Source of the DNA: Alphaproteobacteria bacterium
GTDB taxonomy: Bacteria > Pseudomonadota > Alphaproteobacteria > JAEULC01
Reading direction: 5' to 3'
Length of the DNA stretch: 9,186 nucleotides
NCBI GenBank assembly: GCA_020851015.1
Contig: JADZDN010000043.1
Span: 1-9,186 of the forward strand
The position numbers and the translations under genes are program-made. The notes under the pieces were generated by a model. The model searched no databases, was not told where the DNA came from, and saw nothing but the letters and a program-made list of their open reading frames with translations. Shown piece after piece: positions 6,463 through 9,186 of the stretch (within the stretch, counting starts at the first letter, position 1; every line of letters begins with the position of its first letter).

Positions 6463-7056
6463 CTAGAGCAGCTGCGCCTTGATCCGCTGCACCGTTCCCG
6501 TGCCGACCTTGAATTGGCGTGCGATCTTGTGCAGACCGAGCCCGCCAGCTCTTAGCGCCAAGACAATCTGATGCTCCATCTTGGAGTTCAGCCGCGGTCT
6601 GCCCAGGCGCTTGCCCTGCGCCCTTGCACGAGCTAGCCCGGCATTGATCCGCTCGACGGTCATGGCCCGTTCGAATTCGGCGAAAACGCCCATCATCTGG
6701 AACATGGCCTTGCCGCTGGGCGTTGTGGTATCGATTCCCTGCTGGTGCAGGTAGAGGCCACAGCCGACCGCGTGCAATTCGCCCAGACAGTCCACTAGAT
6801 CTTGCAACGACCGCCCCAGCCGATCCACCGACCACGTCATCAACAGGTCGAACTCGCGCCGTGTGGCCGCTTTCAGCATCCGATCGAACTCCGGGCGTTG
6901 TTCGCGACTTTTTCCGCCGCTCACGCCCGCATCCTCGAATACCTGGCCGATGCGCCAGCCGCGCTGGTCGGCGACTGCTAGTAGCTCTCGCCTCTGGTTC
7001 TCGGTCGTCTGCTCGGCGGTTGAGACTCGCAGGTAGAGGGCCACGCGCTTGGGCAT
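6463..7056 (-). CDS. serine recombinase (resolvase/invertase family)
   Basis: Predicted 197 residues, the normal size for small Tn3-resolvase or Hin/Pin-type enzymes, which cut and rejoin DNA through a covalent phosphoserine. YLRVSTAEQTTENQ carries Arg10 and the nucleophile Ser12; DLLMTWSVDRLGRSL carries the active-site arginines 79 and 82; FAEFERAM (126-133) starts the long dimerisation helix, followed by ARAQGKRLGRP and a C-terminal HTH (about 163-194, LHKIARQFKVGTGTVQRI). The ATG at 7056 follows GGAG at six bases; 27 codons upstream in the same frame lack protein character. No Tn3 transposase is visible, so it may serve the island as an accessory resolvase or invertase, or be a leftover of a lost transposon. 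The reading frame is intact, unlike its mobile neighbours. Confidence 0.88.
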   Translation of the reverse strand: MPKRVALYLRVSTAEQTTENQRRELLAVADQRGWRIGQVFEDAGVSGGKSREQRPEFDRMLKAATRREFDLLMTWSVDRLGRSLQDLVDCLGELHAVGCGLYLHQQGIDTTTPSGKAMFQMMGVFAEFERAMTVERINAGLARARAQGKRLGRPRLNSKMEHQIVLALRAGGLGLHKIARQFKVGTGTVQRIKAQLL

Positions 7057-7121
7057 GCTGGCTCCGTATTCAGTTGGGAAAGGTGCGGGTGACGATCCCC
7101 ACGCCCGGAACCTACCTGATC

Positions 7122-7153
7122 GTCGTACGAAAAGCAACTGATTTTAGTACAAC
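7122..7153. repeat. imperfect inverted repeat upstream of the recombinase, possible recombination subsite
   Basis: GTACGAAAA (7125-7133) and TTTTAGTAC (7142-7150) pair with one mismatch around eight bases, and two further pairs extend the arms to 7122 and 7153. CAACTGA also occurs twice here (7135 and 7150). About 30 bp with two short inverted arms, directly upstream of a serine recombinase, fits a res-type subsite or an operator. On the - strand a weak TTGCTT and TAGGTT promoter pair with 17-base spacing overlaps it. The rest of 7057-7263 shows nothing further. Confidence 0.35.
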
Positions 7154-7263
7154 TGACTGCCACCTGGCGATTGGCCAAATTTCCGCCATTCGTCGCGGGC
7201 GGAATCGGGAAGGATTTCCGTACACCAGCCAAACGGCGCATTCATCCGCTAGGAGCGCGCAAG

Positions 7264-8534
7264 CTATGCAGCATCCGGTTTATTGCTGCTGCGATCGAGC
7301 ATTACAACATCCCCAGCCGATCCAGACAGGGCAGCCGCGATCCTGCCGGATATGCGATCGGCGGCGGACTTTAGGGGGCTCGCCGAAAGATGCGCGTAGC
7401 GAGCCGTCGTCTTCGGGTCCCGATGCCCGAGCAGCCCGCCAATGATGAGCAGGCTGTCACCGCCGGCAGCGCCAACGCTGGCGAAACTATGGCGCAGATC
7501 ATGAAGCCGCACATCGCTCAGATCGGCCTTGCCCCGGATGCGCGCCCAGGCGTTCGGTACGTCGACGAAGGAGCCGCTACCGCGAAGCGCCGGAAGAACA
7601 TAGTTGCTTCCCTCGATGCGCGGCAGCGAGGCGAGCAACTCGACGGCAGGCGCACCAAGCGGCACGACTTTAGCGCCCGTCTTGCTGTCCGGAAGTCTCA
7701 GGCAGGACCGCTCGATGTCAACGTAGTCCCATTTCAGGGTAAGGATCTCGGACTTCCGGCATCCGGTCAGTGCCAGGAGGCGGATCGCTGCAACGGCAAC
7801 GCGACTCTCCCCCTCGCTCTCGGCTTCGCGCAGCGCCGAACCCAATCTGGCCAGCTCGCCAGCCGACAAATACCTCTCGCGCTTGGCATCCTTGTAGCGC
7901 TCTACACCCCGCACTGGGTTTGCGTCGACTAGCTGCTTACGAACCGCGAAGGTGAAAATACCGCCGAGCAAGCCGACCGTCCGCGCCGCCGTTCCTCGGC
8001 CGCCGCGGACGATCGCGCGGCCCCGGACCCTGGTCTTCTCATTGGTGCGGGTTTTGCCAGCCGCAACGTCCTGCATGAATCGCTGCACGTCCGCACCATT
8101 GACATCGGCGATCATTCTCCGCCCAAGCAGCGGCTTGATGTGGCGCAGGACGCGCCCGCGATCCGTCGCCAGTGTCGAAGCCTTCTTGGTCGGACAACCT
8201 TCGGCCAGGTACAAGTCGCACAACTCAGCAACCGCCATTCCTTGCCGTTTTTTTGCCCGTTCGTGCGCGGGATCGCCGCCGGCGCCACGATGCCCAGGAT
8301 GCGTCGCGCCTCTCTGCGCGCTTCCTTCGGCGTCAGGACGCCATGTTTACCGAGGGTGATCCGTTGGGTAGTGCCTCGGCGACCGCCCCGGCGGTATTGA
8401 ACGATGTAGGCCTTATGCCCCGAAGGCATGCACTTCAGTGCGAACCCGCTCAGCTCGTCGTCCCAAAGGAAGCTCGGACGCTCCTTGGGTGCCAAGGCAG
8501 CAACGCTGCGATTGGAGATACGACCTACGCTCAT
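7264..8534 (-). pseudogene. tyrosine integrase with N-terminal arm-binding domain, frameshifted
   Basis: Two frames together give a full-size integrase of about 423 residues. The first (8534 to about 8284) encodes the arm-type DNA-binding domain of island integrases: FLWDDELSGFALKCMPSG, QRITLGKHGVLTPKEARREARRIL. The second (about 8283-7264) continues with AGGDPAHERAKKRQ, the core-binding domain and the catalytic domain, with all key residues: Arg in LTGCRKSEI, Lys in DSKTGAK, His and Arg in HDLRHSF, His in LLGHRD and nucleophile Tyr in ARYAHL. One base seems to be missing in the GC-rich stretch at about 8283-8285. An ATG at 8238 could give a 324-residue protein lacking the arm domain, unlikely to integrate DNA. 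Its 5' end faces the tRNA-Arg fragment at 8715, as expected for the enzyme that inserted this island. Decay or sequence error are both possible. Confidence 0.82.
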
Positions 8535-8606
8535 GATCGCTGTGCTGTCCTCACGGGCGCCTATGGCGTCGCTCTCGGCAACAACCCGACAAGCACCACG
8601 GAATTG

Positions 8607-8635
8607 ATAATAAGAAACGGCAATCGGACAAACAA
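8607..8635 (-). promoter_or_regulatory. predicted sigma-70 promoter of the integrase
   Basis: Read on the - strand, TTGTTT (8635-8630) and TATTAT (8612-8607) are separated by 17 bases, a good match to sigma-70 consensus in an AT-rich pocket. The start codon at 8534 lies about 70 bases downstream, with GAGGA some 13 bases before it. This is the best promoter by eye in the window. Confidence 0.5.
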
Positions 8636-8714
8636 TCAGATAATCGTGCCCAAGCGTCTGTTCCACCTATCTTGAGGAACCTTGCGCAATCTACTTCTCC
8701 AATACTTGAATACG

Positions 8715-8756
8715 CTCCGAAGGTAGAGGTCGCAAGTTCGAATCTTGCCGGGTGCG
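8715..8756 (+). other. attachment site: 3' half of tRNA-Arg(CCG)
   Basis: The stretch matches a tRNA from the anticodon loop on: loop CTCCGAA with anticodon CCG (8717-8719), stem GGTAG, variable AGGTC, T-stem GCAAG, T-loop TTCGAAT, T-stem CTTGC, acceptor CGGGTGC and discriminator G. The 5' half is missing: bases before 8715 cannot pair with GGTAG and no D-arm is present. It is thus not a working gene but the displaced 3' end left when an element integrated into tRNA-Arg. CCA is not encoded (ACA follows). Because the 3' half lies on the right, the element lies to the left, including the adjacent integrase, and the sequence beyond 8757 is the original flank. Confidence 0.8.
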
Positions 8757-8864
8757 ACAATAATTTCAGTATGTTAAGCTCTATATGCTTTATTGCGACG
8801 AAATTCCCTTCACCGCCCGCCGTTCGGCAACTTCTTCAACAACCTGCTAACTGTGGTTTCCTAG
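8757..8864. other. flank between tRNA fragment and IS element
   Basis: About 108 bases, more AT-rich than the genes, with no open frame or RNA that I can support. It ends in CTAG (8861-8864), the presumed insertion target of the following IS. Confidence 0.4.
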
Positions 8865-9186
8865 TGTTTAGTCCCGGGCTTTGTTGGTGCATTCTTGTCG
8901 TCCGAATCGAAGGATGCACTATGGGCCAGGTTCTCCATGGCAGCGCCACGACGACGGAGACAGTCCGTCGAGCGATACGGCATCGTCAAGAGAGCTAGAG
9001 GACGCTGGCCGGCCGGTACGGGATCAACCCGAAGACGGTCGCCAGGTGGAAGAAGAGGACATCGGCCGCCGATCTGCCGACCGGTCCCAGGGAGCCACGC
9101 TCTACGGTCCTGTCGATCGAAGAGGAAGCGGTCATCGTCGCCTTTCGGCGCCATACGCTGCTACCCCTGGACGATTGCCTCTATGC
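8865..9186 (+). mobile_element. left end of an IS481-family insertion sequence (truncated by window)
   Basis: The element probably begins with TGTTTAGTCCCGGGCTTTG at 8865: it starts with TGT as IS481-family ends do, stands 56 bases before the transposase ATG and directly follows CTAG. IS481 of Bordetella is known to insert at NCTAGN. The exact boundary could be off by a base or two, and the right end is outside the window. Confidence 0.6.
8921..9186 (+). pseudogene. IS481-family transposase, amber codon at residue 26, partial
   Basis: The start MGQVLHGSATTTETVRRAI is characteristic of a common IS481-family transposase. After QES a TAG (8996-8998) stands where the family usually has Leu, so a single T-to-A change from TTG explains it. 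The frame then continues normally to the window end: RTLAGRYGINPKTVARWKKR (the HTH), ADLPTGPREPRSTV, EEEAVIVAFRRHTLLPLDDCLYA. The DDE catalytic part lies beyond the window. The amber falls at the first helix of the DNA-binding HTH, so the 25-residue product is inactive unless the codon is suppressed. Gene entry relies on the ATG at 8921 after AAGGATG. Confidence 0.8.

Noticed and set aside
7087..7095. GGGTGACGA, a third half-site of the palindromic operator before the recombinase
   Set aside because: Only one half is present and a nine-base match is not surprising by chance in a window this long.
8248..8254. Run of seven T as the cause of the integrase frameshift
   Set aside because: The sensible frame already holds on both sides of the run (PAHERAKKRQ), so the lesion lies about 30 bases upstream of it in the reading direction, in the GC-rich stretch.
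8684..8756. Complete tRNA gene
   Set aside because: No D-arm and no 5' acceptor strand; the bases before the anticodon loop do not pair with GGTAG.

Overview
The base composition is mostly high GC (roughly 60-70% in the coding parts I sampled). Together with PEP-CTERM surface proteins, a LuxR-type HTH of a kind common in Alphaproteobacteria and an alphaproteobacterial-looking tRNA-Arg fragment, this points to a Gram-negative proteobacterium, most likely an alphaproteobacterium. No species can be named from the window. The stretch looks like the right-hand part of a genomic island integrated in a tRNA-Arg(CCG) gene.

Left part (1-5158): a block of exported proteins, all on the + strand. After about 290 bases without a supported gene comes a 20-bp perfect palindrome (295-314). 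It is followed by two PEP-CTERM genes, each with its own ribosome binding site and signal peptide, which lie in one uninterrupted reading frame (407-3445). The first has a fibronectin-III-like middle; the second is a beta-helix built of T5SS/PEP-CTERM-associated repeats. A small beta-sandwich-like PEP-CTERM protein (3520-4143) follows. A fourth PEP-CTERM gene (from 4203) has a body of only about 50% GC and runs in frame into the signal peptide of a different small secreted protein. The tail of that second protein continues in another frame up to 5158, so it carries a one-base lesion near 4926. PEP-CTERM proteins are normally sorted by an exosortase; none is present here, so these would depend on one elsewhere.

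Middle part (5159-6462): an 82-residue LuxR/FixJ-type HTH that looks like the severed DNA-binding end of a longer regulator, then a second copy of the palindrome (5567-5586), then a secreted protein of unknown function (5650-6270). The two palindrome copies also share the next four bases and a CGTTnAA motif at the same distance, so they look like two target promoters of one regulator. That would link the PEP-CTERM operon and the secreted protein in one small regulon.

Right part (6463-9186): mobility genes. A serine recombinase and a tyrosine integrase are both on the - strand. The integrase has all catalytic residues but is split by a one-base frameshift near 8284. Beyond its promoter lies the 3' half of tRNA-Arg(CCG), from the anticodon loop to the discriminator base, which marks the right attachment site. 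The island therefore extends leftward from here, with the intact tRNA expected outside the window. About 100 bases of flank follow, then the start of an IS481-family element inserted next to a CTAG; its transposase carries an amber codon at residue 26.
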